This document shows positions 1 to 13,195 of a stretch of 64,000 nucleotides of DNA, piece by piece. The stretch lies in contig NC_133551.1 in the NCBI RefSeq assembly GCF_048773025.1, positions 43,726,501 through 43,790,500 on the forward strand. The letters run 5' to 3'. Source of the DNA: Camelus bactrianus. Lineage: Eukaryota > Chordata > Mammalia > Artiodactyla > Camelidae. Within the stretch, counting starts at the first letter, position 1, and every line of letters begins with the position of its first letter. The position numbers were made by a program, and so were the translations under genes. Under the pieces are notes generated by a model that was not told the origin of the DNA, ran no database searches, and was given only the letters and a program-made list of their open reading frames with translations.

Positions 1-1880
1 GAGTACAGCTTTCATAGAGTGCAGCTTGGTGTGCACACAGCTCCTTGACCACCAGGGATAAAGGATCTCTTTGATTTTAGCCAAACTTTTTTTTGACTGT
101 CCCTTTCTCTGATCTCCCTATTAAGTTTCTTGTTGTTCCGATTCTATTGATATCACATTGAGCTCTTAGCCACCATTTGGTTGCTATCTCATTGCTGTAT
201 TTTTGTCAATACCCAGGATGTAAATTTTCTGTTCCAATAAGAATGTAGTTCCTTTCCAGGGACAGAGTAGTGCCAGGCTTTGAGGCTTTCTCTGATGCAA
301 GAGAGCTCTTTCATTACTCTCTTTCCTAGATATCTCTCTGTTAAACTACTGCCTGATCTACCATTTTGCTTTGCTTCAGGTATTCTGGAGCTCTCAAACC
401 CCTCTTAATTGCTCACCACTAAGATTGCTGTTGTTTTTGACAGTGCTGTTAGGTACAAATTTTTCCATGCTTTGTTTTAAATAAAGTTAGTCTATTTAGG
501 CAGAGTTTCAGAGCTCTTGTTCTTATGATCTACCTTTCCCCCTGTGTAGAATCTCTGTTTTACTGCCCCAGGACTGTGGACAAGGAGAGTGGCCTGCTTC
601 TCCTGGTGTGATACTCCTCATTCTATGAGGGAGGTGTAATGGGTGGTGATGGTAGTACCTGGTCTCCTGATATTGCTTCTGCTATGACATAGAACCTCCA
701 CCCTGTGTGGCTGATGGGGCAGTAGCAATCCAGGCCCACCCATTATTTTCCATCTTGGGTAGAACTTCTACCCTACAAGTTTTGGCTGGATGTAAGAATG
801 AAGTCCAATTCTGTAGGATGCACTTTTCTGAAATAGAGCTCCTGTAACGTGAAGCTTTGGAGGAAGTGAGAGATATCAATGATCTGCTTCTCCCAGGTGA
901 AAATGTAGTCTTAGGTGAGAATTGAGGGGAGAGATACTGATGATGAGGGCTGATGAGAGCGGGTTGTGGGCCAAATGCTCTATGCTCTGGCTGTTCATGT
1001 CAAAATTTAGTAGATTTTTTTGACCAAATGATTTTCCATTAGCTGTATGTCTTAGGACAAATTCCAGAGACTTTAAATTGTTACTTTTTAAAAAAAATTG
1101 TAATTTTCATCTATTAAATTACTTTCATAGGGAGAGCATCTACCAGTACCTTCACACCACTATTCCAGAAGTTCTGCCTTTTCCCTGGAAAGGGTTTTAT
1201 CAGAGCTTTGCAGGCTAATGGAAGCAGGGAATTATAAATGACCCAAAAGCCAGTGGAAAGGCATTTCCTATTGTTTTGTTTTGCTTTGTTTTTGCCTAGG
1301 TGCATAAACTTCAAGGTGGTATGCAATAAACTTTGGAGCGCTAGGCTAGGCTTTGCAGTTGTGTCTACCTAAAAATTACTCTTGTCATTTAATCTTATTT
1401 TTTAGCCATATGCCATTTGATGTGATCTAGCCTTGGTAAAAAGGAATGCTATGAAAGTTTGTGCTTTAAATTCTAAACATGTTTTAATGATTTCTGATAT
1501 GCCAAATTTAAATTATCCCTTAAATTATACATGATTGCAAAGTAAATGAATCAATTTTGATTCTGTCTGGAATTAGAAAAATGAGTGCTATATTCCTGCA
1601 AAAGTACTTGCATGCAAATAATTTAAACAGTCTTACAAAGCTAAATTCTAATGCCCCTGTGGGATTAAATTGTCATTATTTTTAAATCATAGGAATAGAA
1701 TTATTCCAACAATTTTTATGAAGTAATTGTTATGTACCTGACATTGTGATATTAGGGGAAAGGAAACTTACCTTTTAAGCCTGTATCTCAACATTTAACC
1801 CATGGTCCCTAAGCCCCAGCTTTTTAATCTCATGCTATTTCTAAACACTTTATCTTCTAGCCTTTGTCTATTCAACAAGT
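1..1880. other. Unassigned intronic DNA
   Basis: No gene or repeat family is recognised here. Open frames are short (70 codons or fewer) and have no recognisable motif. The stretch at about 540-980 is slightly richer in C and G than its surroundings and could be a very old, eroded transposon, but nothing identifies it. Confidence 0.5.
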
Positions 1881-2640
1881 AATTCTATCAATAAATATAT
1901 ATTGAATGCCTCTTTTGTATCAAGCACTGTTCCCTGTGCTAGAATGCCATTCTCCCTAATCATTTATTCACTAAATACCTGTTAACACCAGTTCTGGGCT
2001 AAGTACTGTGGTAAGTGCTGCAAATGCAGGGGGAACAAGACACATGGCATGAATACTCACAGAGTTTACAGTCTAATTGGGAATGTAGATATTGAACACA
2101 TACATAAATAAATAAAGATATGGTTACAAAATAGTGAGAAAACTGCTATGTTTGGAAAGTATAGTGTTAGAATCAATACTCATAGGAAAGATTAGGAGGG
2201 TCAGAGAAGATATCTTTGATGAAGTGATATTTAAACTTAATCTTGAACTGTGTGGGAATTAGTCATGTGGAGCGTAGTAAGGAGGAGCAGTTCAGGCAGA
2301 GGAAAAGCACATTAAAAAAGAAAACCCTGAGTTAGAGAAAACTTGGTTATTTTGTGGTTAATGTTTAGTGTACTTGGAGAATAGTAGCCCCAGATGGGCC
2401 AGAGAATTAGACAGGCCTTCATCATAAAAGACCTACTTGATAGATTTAGGATTATTTTGGACTTTATCCTAAGAGGAAGTTACTGAAGGGTTCTACACAG
2501 GATGGGGATTTAGATTTTATGAAGGCAATTGTGGTTACTGCTGGAAAAGAGATTAGAGGAGTTACTAGAACTAGAGTTGGGAAACTAATTAAGATGCTGT
2601 TACAGGAGATAAGATGAGAGATAGGCTGAGGACACTAAGT
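1881..2640 (+). repeat. Ancient mammalian interspersed repeat, family unassigned
   Basis: The stretch reads like a well-known mammal-wide repeat: a phrase for an increasing-size duplicated target (tattgaatgcctc), then 'caagcactgttc', 'ggaacaagacac', 'cacagagtttacagtcta' and later 'ttcaggcagagg' and 'gttctacacaggatgggg'. Related phrases recur at 7746-8480, at 38945-39630 with 40845-41440, and at 44405-44578. I cannot name the consensus with certainty. Divergence is high, so it predates the placental radiation or nearly so. Confidence 0.5.
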
Positions 2641-2689
2641 ATAGATTATTTTTCTGGACTCTTTCATTCTTCAATATATAAGGCAAGTG

Positions 2690-2915
2690 TTGCTGACTCC
2701 CTAGGCAGAACTGACCACTTATTTCTACAAGCTTCCAATAGCTTGCTGGTCATAGCACTCTAAGCTATTATAATTACACTGTGTCACTCTGTTGTCAATG
2801 TATTGTCAGTGGTTATTTTTGTATCTGTTCCTCTCACTTTACTCTGAGCTCCCTTAGGGAATGGGCATTGTCTTACTCTTCTTTGTAATATGCAACACAA
2901 GTTCAATATATGTAT
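2690..2915 (+). mobile_element. L2 3' end fragment
   Basis: This is the final part of an L2 LINE. It shows the typical tail order: 'cactgtgtcactc', a T-rich middle, then 'ctgagctcccttaggga' and 'gggcattgtcttactc', the degraded form of the L2 'gtaagctccttgagggcagggac' tail. It is non-coding and old. Confidence 0.5.
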
Positions 2916-2944
2916 ATTCCTCAAAGCCAATTGGCTACTAAGGA

Positions 2945-3010
2945 TCAGAATGATGATTTTAACCTAGATCTTACTAACTCCAAAGCTCATACATTTTCCA
3001 TTATAATATA
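2945..3010 (-). repeat. MIR fragment
   Basis: A short reverse-oriented MIR core is suggested by 'aacctagatcttactaac' and 'tccaaagctcatacatttt', which match the inverted A/B-box end of MIR. It is short, so the call is tentative. Confidence 0.35.
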
Positions 3011-3359
3011 GTGTCCTTAAAACTTTTTTGTTTTTAGCCTTATAATATTCCTATGGTAAGATTATTTATTATGGTATTGATGATTATAGAATTGAGGTCT
3101 TTATTCATTTGTTCATTTATTCAAACAGCAAACTTTTATTAAATTCCTGTGATATGTAATACATAATAGAAGTCTATAATAGTGTGGTGAATTAGACAGA
3201 GCACATACTTTGCTGTGAAATGTAGACATGTAGTAATTATAATTTAAGGCAAAATAAAATTTGATATTAGCTATGATATAACTTGACCTATTATAAAATA
3301 ATTTTGTTTTGGGAAAAAATATATAATGTTTTTAGAAATTTCAAAATAAAAAGAAGGGT

Positions 3360-4105
3360 ATAGGACTGGCCCCACTCACCAGTGGGCTGGCACTAGCCCC
3401 AGAATCATTGGGGACCTGCAACAGGCCATTGGACCTGGTCCCGTCCACCAGTGAGCCAACAGCAGCTCTGGGACACTGTCACTGGCTCTGCAGTTGGAGA
3501 ACTTAGGACCTGGCTCTGCCCTCCAGTGGGCCAGCACTAGACCCAGGACCTCCAGGGCCTCCCACCCTCCCCCTGCAACTGGTGGGCTGACATCACCTCC
3601 AGGACATTTAGGAACCTACAACTAGAGACCCCAGGGCATGACTCTGAGCAACAGTGGGCCAGCAGTAGCCCCAGCATCTAGCCTCACCCACCAAGGGATG
3701 GACACCAGCCCAAGGACACCCTGGGCCCCAGCTTTGCCCACCAGAATGCTGACTTCAGCCCTGGGACCTCTACAGGGCCTTATAATCATAGACCCTGGAA
3801 TCCAGCATCACCCAATCATTGGGCTGACACTAGTCCTAGGAACCGCCTGGGCCCCAGCCTTGACCCATGAGTGGATTGATACCAGCTCTCAGACCCCCAG
3901 GCCTTGCAGCCAGAGACCCAAGGACCTGGCCCCACCAACCAGTGGGCCAGCAAAGGTCCTGTACCAGGCCTTAACAACCAGTGGGAAGGCACCAATCCTG
4001 GAACCCCTGAGCTGTAGCCCCACCCATAAGGGGACTGATAACAGTTTCAAGATCCTTGCCCACAACCAGAGACCCAAGGACCCAGCTTTCAGCAAATAAA
4101 AGTTC
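3360..4105 (+). repeat. GC-rich degenerate tandem repeat abutting an L1 ORF2
   Basis: A unit built on 'caccagtgggctggcac', 'agccccaggacc' and 'cctggccccacc' recurs roughly every 50-75 bases for about 745 bases. The copies differ from each other by many substitutions and by length. The tract is far richer in C and G than its surroundings. It ends abruptly at the word 'agcaaataaaag', where L1 ORF2 sequence begins. A 153-codon frame (3638-4099) crosses it, but it is a by-product of a stop-poor, Pro/Ser/Thr-rich tandem repeat and not a supported gene. The repeat appears to be carried within, or fused to, the neighbouring L1. Confidence 0.75.
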
Positions 4106-6375
4106 AGGAGCAGACAGCCTCTCTGGTGAATTCTACCAAATATTTAAGGAAGATAAATACTAGATCTTTTCAAACTCTTTTTAAAACTTGAAGAGCAAGG
4201 AATACCCCTAAACTCATTTCACAAGGCCTGTATTACCCTGATACCAAAACTGGACAAGGGTACCACAAAAAAGAAAGTTATAGGCCAATATCCTTGATAA
4301 ATATAGATGCAAAAGTTCTCAAGAAAATATGAGCAAACTGAATTCAGCAATACATTAAAAGGATTATATACTATGATAAAGTGGGATTTATTTCAGAGAT
4401 GCAAGGATGGGATGGTTCAGTATTTGCAAATTAACCAACGTAATATACTACATTAACAAAGCAAGAGATAAAAACCGTATGATCACCTCAATAGATGGAG
4501 AAAAATCATTTGACAGAATTCAACGTATATTTTTGATTAGAACTCAATAAAGTGGGTATAGAAGTAACCCTTCCTTGACATAATAAAGACCATATATGAC
4601 AAAATCAGAGCTAACATCATGCTCAACAGTAAAAGGCTGAAAACTTCTCCTTTAAGATCACAACAGAACAAGGATACCACTCTTACCAGTGTTGTTCAAC
4701 ACAGTATTGGAAATCCTAGTTACAGCGTTAGGCAAGAAAAAGAAATAAAAGGCATCCAAATAGGAAAGGAAGAAGTGAAACTGCCACTATTTGCAGATAA
4801 CATGATAGTATATAGAAAACCCTAAATACTCCACCAGAAAACTGTTTTGAATTAATAAATTAATTCACTTAAGTTGCGGGATACAAAAATCAATATACTG
4901 AAATTTGTGGCATTTCTATACACTAGTAAGGAATTATCAGAGAAATGAAGAAAATAATTCTGTTTACAATTGAATCAAAATGGGTACAATAACTGGTAGT
5001 AATTTTAACCAAATAGATGAAAGACTTGTACACTGAAATCTACAAGACACTGATGAAAGAAATTGAATAAGACACTGCTCGTGGAGTGAAAGAATTAGCA
5101 TTGCTGAAAGGTTCATAGTGCCCAAACTAATCTAGAGATTCAGTGCAGTCCCTATCAAAATACCACTGGCATTTTTCATAGAACTTGACCACATATTTCT
5201 AAAATTTGTATGGAATCACAACAGATCCTGAATAGCTAAAGCAATCTTGAGAAAGAAGAAAGCTAAAGGTAATCTGCAATCCAACTGCAACTATACTACA
5301 AAACTGTAGTAATCAAAACAGTATAGTATTGGATTAAAAACAGATACACAGATGAATGGAACAGAACAGAGAACCCAGAAATAAACCCATGCATATATCA
5401 CCATTTTTTTTTAACTACAAAGGACCTGATAAGGTACAATGGAAGAACAGTCTTTTTAATGAATGGTGTTGGTGAAACTGGACAGCCACATGCAGAAGAA
5501 TGAATCTATACCACCATCTTATACCACACACAAAATTTAACTCGAAATGGATTAGAGATTTGAATGTAACACCCAAAGCAATGAAAATCTTAGAAGAAAA
5601 TATAGGCAATAAACTCCTTGATATTGGTCTTAGTGGTGTTTATGTGGACTTGACTCCAAAGGCAAGGGGAAAATGCAAAAATAAACAAATGTGACTGTAT
5701 CAAACTAAAAAGCTTCTGCATGGTGAAGGAAATCATCATCAAAATGAAATGGCAACCTGCTGAATGGGAGAAGATATATTTGATAAGGACTTAATATCCA
5801 AAATATATAAAACCCATACAATTCAACAACAAATAACCAAGTTAAAACTTGCGCAGAGTATCTGAGTAGACATTTTTCCCTGAAATATAAAGAAGAAGAC
5901 ATGTAGATGGCCAATAGGCACATGAAAAGATGTTCAATACCACAAATTAGGAAAATGCAAATCAAACTACAATGAGGTATCACCTTATACCTGTTAGAAT
6001 GGCTATTATCAGAAAAATAATACCAAGTGTTGGAGAAAATATGGAGGAAAGGGACCCTTGTGCACTATTGGTGGGAATGTAAATTAGTGCAACCACTATG
6101 GAAAACAGTGTAGAGGTTCCTAAAAAAATTGATACTGGAACTTCTGTATGACCCAGCTGTTCTATTTCTGGGTTTTCATCTGAATAATACAAAAAATATC
6201 AATTTGAACAGTTACATCCTGTCCTGTGTTTATTGCAGCATTACTTACAATAGCCAAGATATGGAAACAGCCTAAGTGTTCATTGATGGATCAATGGGTA
6301 GAGAAGATGTTACATGTATATATATAATGGAATACTACTGAGTCAAAAAAAGGAAGGAATCTTGGCATGTGCTTG
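4106..6375 (+). mobile_element. Old L1 fragment: ORF2 from reverse transcriptase onward
   Basis: This is L1 ORF2 DNA on the + strand, starting at the segment meaning 'dgftgefyq' (ctggtgaattctaccaaa) and running through the reverse-transcriptase domain, thumb and C-terminal region to 'ggaatactactgagtc'. Recognisable landmarks are 'aattcaacgtatatt', 'ctatttgcagataacatg' (degraded YADD/FADD region, about 4785-4805), 'gatttgaatgtaacaccc' and 'tgtggtgggaatgtaaa'-like sequence at 6065. Many stops and indels interrupt it: the longest open piece is under 100 codons. There is no 3'UTR or poly(A) tail, so it is 3'-truncated or was later cut. Confidence 0.9.
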
Positions 6376-7620
6376 ATTCTACTTGTGGGAGTCTGCTGTT
6401 CATGATTATGTCATAGAAAATGTTTGTTTTACATGTATTTTGGTTTGTCATCATTTTTTTTATTAGAAACACAAATTTTATGGTCTCAGCTAAAGGCAGT
6501 TAATTGTTGAGGCTAGAAGTCTCCTCTGAAATACATCATTTTCAAAAAACTGGCTTGATCTAGAATCAAGCCAAAAGTATCTGGTAAGAATTGATTTTCC
6601 TTTATCTATAATATATATAGGGACTGTATGAGCCATTGGTTCACTTAGACAGCTACAGTTCACTCACTTTGTTTTCAAAATATTTAAAGTTAATATTAGC
6701 ATATCACTCAAATTTCTGACTTCTCTACCTACCTTCCGAAGCATTATCAAGGTGGTGGTTTGGGTAGGAGGGTTGAAATAAAAATGAAAGACCCCAAACA
6801 TTGGCATATGAAAAGCCATTGATGAAAGCCTTCTTGGTAAAACAAGGATCGGGGTACTTTGTTGGTGGGGCCTGCAATTAGTATAGTTCTTGGCATGAGA
6901 CATTAAGAAACTAGAACATTTATCCAGAGGTGATGATCAAGGTATTTAGTCAGTAGCAGACCATGACATTTGAAGAGTAGTTGAAGGAGATGGAGGTATT
7001 GACTCTGGAAAAGAGAAGATTTCACTTGAATATGATTATCATTGAAAAGAATTCCATCATGTGAAACAGTAGTCAAACTTCTCTTCATGAATTCAGAAAG
7101 CCCAACTCAAATCAATGAATAGTGGCAAAGTTCAGTTCAATGTAAGTATATAATATAAATAAAACTTGACTAATGAGCACAGCTGTACAGGAGTGCATAT
7201 ATCTAAAACTGTTGATGGCATGCAAACAGAGATACTAAGTATGCATTGCTGAGTAAACTCTGTGTTTGATAAAATTAAAAGTAATTAATAGAATGAACAA
7301 GTCAAGAGATTACTGTGTAATATTAGATGACTACATCTATAACAAATGTTATAACAAATGTTAGTGTACTCATTGGGAAGGTGGTGTTAAACAAGACTGA
7401 ATGCTTTCTTCCTGACATTTTGTCAGTATGATTACTTCTTTTGGCTTGCTCTTCATCCTTTCTTGAGACTTACATTTCTTTCTTTCTTTTTTTTTTTTAA
7501 TACTTTGTGATGTCTCCTGTCTCTTTGTAGTCATTTGTAATCCATAATATTCTTGAAAATTCTATCATTCTGTCACTTTTTCTGAAGCAAGTCAATTTGA
7601 TAAAGATTTAGTAGAAATGT
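6376..7620. other. Unassigned intronic DNA
   Basis: No coding, RNA or repeat identity could be assigned. A poly(T)-rich patch lies near 7480-7500. Confidence 0.5.
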
Positions 7621-7624
7621 GATG

Positions 7625-7745
7625 TAGCAGAAAAAACAATGGCTTTGTAGGTAGACAAATCTGGATTCAACTGTCAGCTCCACCAAGTAGTAGTTGTGTG
7701 ATCTTGGCAAATTGCTTCATGTCTTTGTGTTTCAGTTTCCTTGTT
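7625..7745 (+). repeat. MIR
   Basis: The MIR core is clear: 'caatggctttgtaggtag', 'ctggattcaactgtcagc', 'tgtgtgatcttggcaaat' and 'gtttcagtttccttg'. It is a tRNA-derived SINE of mammal-wide age. Confidence 0.85.
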
Positions 7746-8480
7746 TGAAAAATTCATTTATTCAAAAAGTATTTGTTTAAAGTATACTGCACATCAGCTA
7801 TTGTCCTCGATTTTTGAGATATACTCATGAACCAAACAATGGTTTGCCTTCATAAAACATATTCTCTTAGAGGAGAGAGATAATAAATAATAAATAAATT
7901 ATATAACATGTTAGAAGCTTATGGAAGCTATGGAAAAAAGAAAAAGTAGAGCAGGATAATAAGAATTAAGGATAATAGGGATGTGGCAAGAGGCAGATTG
8001 AATGTTTTATTGGATGGTTGGGGAGGCCTTATTAGAAGGTGAGATGTGAACAATGGCTTGAAGTAGATAAAGGAATTAGCTCTAAGGACTTTGTGGGAAG
8101 CAAAGGGAAGAGTTAGATAAAAATCCCAGAAGTGGGAGTGTCCCTAGACAGTTCAAGGATTGGGAAGGAGCCAGTGTGGCTGGAGCAGAGAGAGTAAGGA
8201 AGATTATATAATAGGAAATTAGTTGAGACATGTGGAGAAGAAGGTAGGGTTGCACATCATACAGTCTTTGGGTAAATCATATGTAAGGACATTAGCTCTT
8301 ACTATGAAGGAAATGGAGAACTAGCGGAGTTTTTGAGGGAAGGAATAACATGCATGATCTTATATTTTAGAGGATTTACTTGAGAAGGGCCTTAAGAGAG
8401 GCAAATGTGGAAGAAGGGATACTTCTTAGGAGGCCACTGCAGTAATCCATATTAAAGATAATAATGGCTTGCATTAGGTT
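7746..8480 (+). repeat. Ancient mammalian interspersed repeat, family unassigned
   Basis: This is the same family as 1881-2640. Landmarks are 'gccttcataaaacat', 'gggaaggagccagtgtgg', 'ctggagcagagagagtaa', 'gaggccactgcagtaatcc' and 'ataatggcttgcatt'. It follows the MIR directly. Confidence 0.5.
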
Positions 8481-8539
8481 GGTGGTAATGAAATTAGTGA
8501 GCAGTAGTGTAGGTATATTGAAATGTATACAAAATCTAC

Positions 8540-8640
8540 TTTCAAGATTTGTTGTGAGAATTAAAGATAATGTTTGTGTGCCTGACACACTGCATAACAC
8601 ATCATTTTTAGCATATTGTCTACTGTTATTAAAAAGATAT
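8540..8640 (+). repeat. MIR tail fragment
   Basis: The phrase 'tgtgagaattaaagataa' followed by 'gtgcctgacacactgc' matches the 3' part of MIR. The fragment is short and its 5' half is not seen. Confidence 0.4.
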
Positions 8641-10314
8641 AGAATACCATGCTGAATCTGATCTTGGTCCTTCCGCATGACTGACTTTATCTTTTTTTTA
8701 AAAACGTTTTCAATTAATTTTATTTATCTATTTAATATATGTATATATTTATTGAAGTAGAGTCAGTTTACAATGTTGTGTCAATTTCTGGTGTACGTGT
8801 AATTGACATACCATTCACCTATTTAAAGTGTGCGATTCAGTAGTTTTTAGTGTATTTACAAGGTTGTGCAACCATCACCATATCTAATTCCCAAACATTT
8901 TCATACGCCAAAAAGAAACTCCATATCCATTACCAATCATTCTGCTCTCCTCCCTGCCCCTGGCAACTACTAATATACTTTTTCTCTCTATAGATTTACC
9001 TATTCTGAATATTTTATGTAAATGGAATCATATAATATATGGCCTTTTGTGTCTAGGTCCTTCCAATTAGAAGAGAAATTTTAGATTCTCCTATGTTGAA
9101 GTATGGATCAGTACTTCTTTCCTTTTTATGTCTGAATAATATTCTGTTCTATGGATTTTTACACACTTTAAAAATCCATATATCTGTTGATAGAAATTTG
9201 TATTAATACCACTTTTTGGCTCTTATGAATAATGCTATATTCATGCACAAAGTTTTGAGTGAATATATGTTTTTAATTTTCTTCCTAATATACTTAGGAG
9301 TGGAGTTGTTGAGTAATATGGTGACTGTATTCTTTAACTTTGTGAGGAATTGGCAGACTTTTTACCAAAGCAGATGCAAAATTTTACATTTCCAGCATCA
9401 ATGTAAGAGTGAGGGTTCCAATTTCTCCAAATCATCACCACTTGTTATTGACTATCATTTTTATTATAGCCATTGTAGTGTGTCATAGCTTATTCTGATT
9501 TTGATTTGCATTTGTCCATTGATTAATGATGTTGACCATCTTTTCGTGTGCTTATTGGCCACTTGTGTATTTGCTTTGGAGACATATCTATTAAAATTGT
9601 TTTCCTATTTAAAAAAATTGGATTGTTTGTCTTTTTATTGTTGAGTTGTAAGAGTTCTTTTTCTATTCTGAATACTTGAACTTTACCATATGTGATTTGC
9701 AAATATTTCCTCCCATTCTGTGCATAGTCTTTTCACTTTTTTGATGATATCTTTGAAGCACAAAATATTTTAATTTAGATGAAGTTCAATTTGTTTTTTA
9801 TTTGATTGCTCATCAGTAATAACGTTTGGTATTATATCTAAGAAATCATTGCCTAATCCAAGATTATGAAGATTTATACCTATTTTCTTTTAAGAGTCTT
9901 AGATTTTTAACTCATACATTTATGTCTTCGATCTATTTTGAGTTAGTTTTTCTGTACAGGGTGAGTCAGTGGTCCAACTTCATTCTCTTACATGTGGATA
10001 TTCAGTTCTCCTATCACTATTTGTTGAAGATAATATCTTCTTCCCCCCTGAATTGTTTGCCACCCTCATAAAAAATTTAGTGATCATAAATGTATGGGTT
10101 TATTTCTGAGCTCTCAGTTCCATCATTCTAGTTATCTATGTATCTATCCTTGTGGCAGTACCACACAGCCTTGATTAAGTATGTTTATAGTAAGTTCTGA
10201 AATGGAAAATGAGACTTTCAGTTTTATTCCTGTTTTTCATTTGTTTTAACTATCCTGATTCCTTTGCAGTATCAACTTACCAATTTCTGCAAAAGAAATG
10301 AAGAACCTCCCCCG

Positions 10315-10345
10315 ACAAACAAACAAACAAACAAACAAACAAACA
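10315..10345. repeat. (AAAC)n microsatellite
   Basis: There are seven to eight perfect AAAC units. The tract lies inside the ancient L1. Confidence 0.95.
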
Positions 10346-10419
10346 CCCTCGAAGCCTGCTAAGAGCCAGCTAAGGTCTTGATATAGATTGCAATGAATCT
10401 GTAGATCAATTTGAGATTA

Positions 10420-10639
10420 CAGTTGTCCCTCTGTATATATGGGGGATTGGTTTTAGGAGCCCTCCCATATACCAAAATCCATGGATGCTCTATTTCCTTA
10501 TATAAAATGACAACGTACAATAGACACATTTGGCCCTCTGTATCTGTGTATGAGAAACCTTCAAATACGGAGGACCAACTGTATATTCATTGAAAAAATT
10601 CTGCATATAAGTGGACTGCCACAGTTCAAAGGTCAACTG
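10420..10639. mobile_element. Tigger/MER2-like DNA transposon MITE
   Basis: About 220 bases are bounded by inverted ends: 'cagttgtccctctgtat' at the left and 'aaaggtcaactg' at the right, with a second internal copy of the end motif at about 10567-10580 ('cggaggaccaactg'). TA dinucleotides flank both ends (10418-10419 and 10640-10641), as expected for Tc1/mariner-class insertion. It carries no transposase and sits inside the ancient L1, so it is younger than that L1. Confidence 0.75.
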
Positions 10640-12989
10640 TATTTCCAATTTAACAACATTTGGACTTCTAATCCAGGAACACAAGTTTTTTCCATTTATG
10701 TAGGTCTTCTTTAATTTCTTTCAATGGTGTTCTGTAGTTTTCAGTGATTAAGTCTTTCACTTCTTTTGTTAAATTTATTCCTAAGCATTTTGTTCTTTTT
10801 GATGCTATTGTATTTTCTTAGTTACATTTTTGAACTTTTTATTACAGATGTGTAAAAATACAATTGATTTTTCAACATTGATCTTGTATACTTTGATATT
10901 GTTGAACTCATTATTAACTCTAATATATTGTTTGTACATTCCTTAGGGCTTTCTATATTAAGATCATGCCATGCAAATAGAGAAAATTTTACTTCTGTCT
11001 TTGAATCTGGATGCCTTGTGTTTTCCTTGCCTAATTTCCATGGCTAGAGCCTCCAGTACAATGTTAAATATAGAATAGATATCTTGTTTTGTTCCTCATC
11101 TTAGTGGTAAAGTTTTCATTTTTTTCCACCATTAAGTTCAGTGATAGTTATGGATTTTTCTTATGCTCATTATCAGGTTGAGGATGGCATTTTTAAAGTA
11201 TATTTATGATTAAAAAGTGTTGGGTTTTATTAAATTCTTTTTCTGCATCTAGTGAGATGATCCTGTGGTTTATGTCCTCTATTCTATTAGTGTTGTGTAT
11301 TACATTGAATAAATTTTTTATGTTGAACTAACCTTGCATTCCCAGCATACATCTATTTGGTCTGGTTTATAATCGTTTTCACATGATAGCTGTATTCAGT
11401 TTGCTAATGTTTTGTTAAAGGTCTTTGTGTGCATGAGGAATATCAGTCCGTAGTTTTGTGTTTTTCTGATGTCTTTGTCTGGCTTTGGTATCAAGGTATT
11501 ATTGGCTTCACAGAATGAGTTTGAAAGTGCTCCCTCCTCTTCTGTTTTTGGAAGAGTTTGTGAAGGATTGGTGTTATTCTTCCCAAATGTTTTTGGTAGA
11601 ATTCACCAGGCAGTCTGGTCCTGGGTGCTTCTTTGTGGAATTTTTTTGTTTACTAATTCAATGTATTTACCACTTATAGGTCTATTCTATTTTCTGTTTC
11701 TTCTTGAGTCACTTGAGATTGTTTGTGTCTTGCTGGGAATTTGTCCATCATCTAGATTATCTAATTCACTGGCATACACTTTTTCATAGTATTTCTCTAT
11801 GATCCTTTTAATTTTGTAAAGTTAGTAGTAATGTTCGCTCTTTCGTTTCTGATGTTAGTCATTTAGTTCTCTTTTTTCTTGGTCAGTCTAGCTAATAGAC
11901 TGTGACTTTGGTTGAGTTTTCAAAGAAGGTTTTTATTGATTTTTCAGTATTGTTTTTCTTTGGTCTATTTATTTCAGCTTTAATTTTATTATATATTTAC
12001 TTCTGATTTATTTGGGTTTCGTTTGCTCTTCTTTTTCTAGTTAAAGTGGAGGATTACATTACTTATTTAAGATCTTTATTCTTTTTAAATATAGCTATTT
12101 ACACCTAAAAATTTCCCTCTCAGGGAAAAAGGACTGTTTTCACTGCATTCTGTAAGTTTTGATTAAGTGTGTTTTCATTTTCACTCAACTCAGAACACAT
12201 TCTAATTTCCCTTGTGATTCCTTCTTTAGGCCTCTGATTATTTAGAAATAGGTTGTTTAATTTTTATATATTGTGAACTTCCCAAATTTTTCTCGTTTAA
12301 GAATGTCTAATTACATTTCATTGTGTTCAGATAACATATTTTGTATTATTTTAAATCTTTTAAATTTACTGAGACTTCTTTTGTGTGCTTGTGTGCCTAA
12401 TTTGTGGTTTATCCTGGAGGGTGTTCCAGGTGTACTTTAAATGATTGTGTATTCAACTGCTTTGGAGGTAGTACTTTATAAGTTTCTGTTAGGCATAATT
12501 GGGTTTTAGTGTTGTTCAAGTCTTATATTTTCTTTTTTGATCTTCAGTTTACTTCTGTCAATTATTTTAAACAGGATACTGAAGTCTCTAACTATTAATA
12601 TTGAATTGTTTATTTCTCCCTTAAATTCTGACAGTTTTTGTTTCATATATTTTGGGGCTCTCTTGATAGGTGTGTGTATGTTTATAACTGTTAGGTTTTT
12701 CTGATGGTGTGACCATTTTTCCTATTATAAAATGTCCTTTATTCTCTCTAGTAACAATTTTTGTCTTAAAGTCTGTTTTAAATGGTACTAGCATAAACAT
12801 AGCCTCTTTCGTTACTGTTAGTATGGTCTATCTCTTTCAATTCTTTTTACTTTCAGCATATTTGTATCCTTGAATCTAAAGTGTGCCTCCTGTTGACAGC
12901 ATATAGTTAATGTTTTTACTCCATGTTGCCATATCTCCCTTTTAATTGAAGTGTTTTAATTCATTTACATTTAAAAAAGTTCAATTTAT

Positions 12990-13099
12990 TTAAGCAAAAA
13001 AAACCCCAAACAACAGTTCACCCATTTTTGTGATTCCCCCAACCCTTGCCTCTGGGAACCACCAATCTGTTCTCTGTGTTTATGAGCTTGATGTCTGTT

Positions 13100-13133
<34 letters not shown>

Positions 13134-13195
13134 ATCTATATTCCACAAAGAGAGATCATATGCTATTTGTCTTTGTCTGATTTATTTAACTTAGT
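12990..13195 (-). mobile_element. L1 3'UTR/ORF2-end fragment inserted in older L1
   Basis: The sequence 'gggaaccaccaatctgtt', 'ctgtgtttatgagcttg' and 'ttccacaaagagagatc' is the reverse complement of an L1 3' region. It interrupts the surrounding L1 between 'ttcatttacatttaaa' (12961) and a second 'tttacatttaatttaat' (13207). A TGTC/TATC microsatellite (about 13092-13133) expanded inside it. Confidence 0.6.
13092..13133. repeat. (TGTC)n(TATC)n microsatellite
   Basis: A compound tetranucleotide run lies inside the L1 3'-end fragment. Confidence 0.9.

Noticed and set aside
3638-4099. 153-codon Pro/Ser/Thr-rich frame as a gene
   Set aside because: It is wholly inside a degenerate tandem repeat with a period of 50-75 bases, and the opposite strand also has a frame there.
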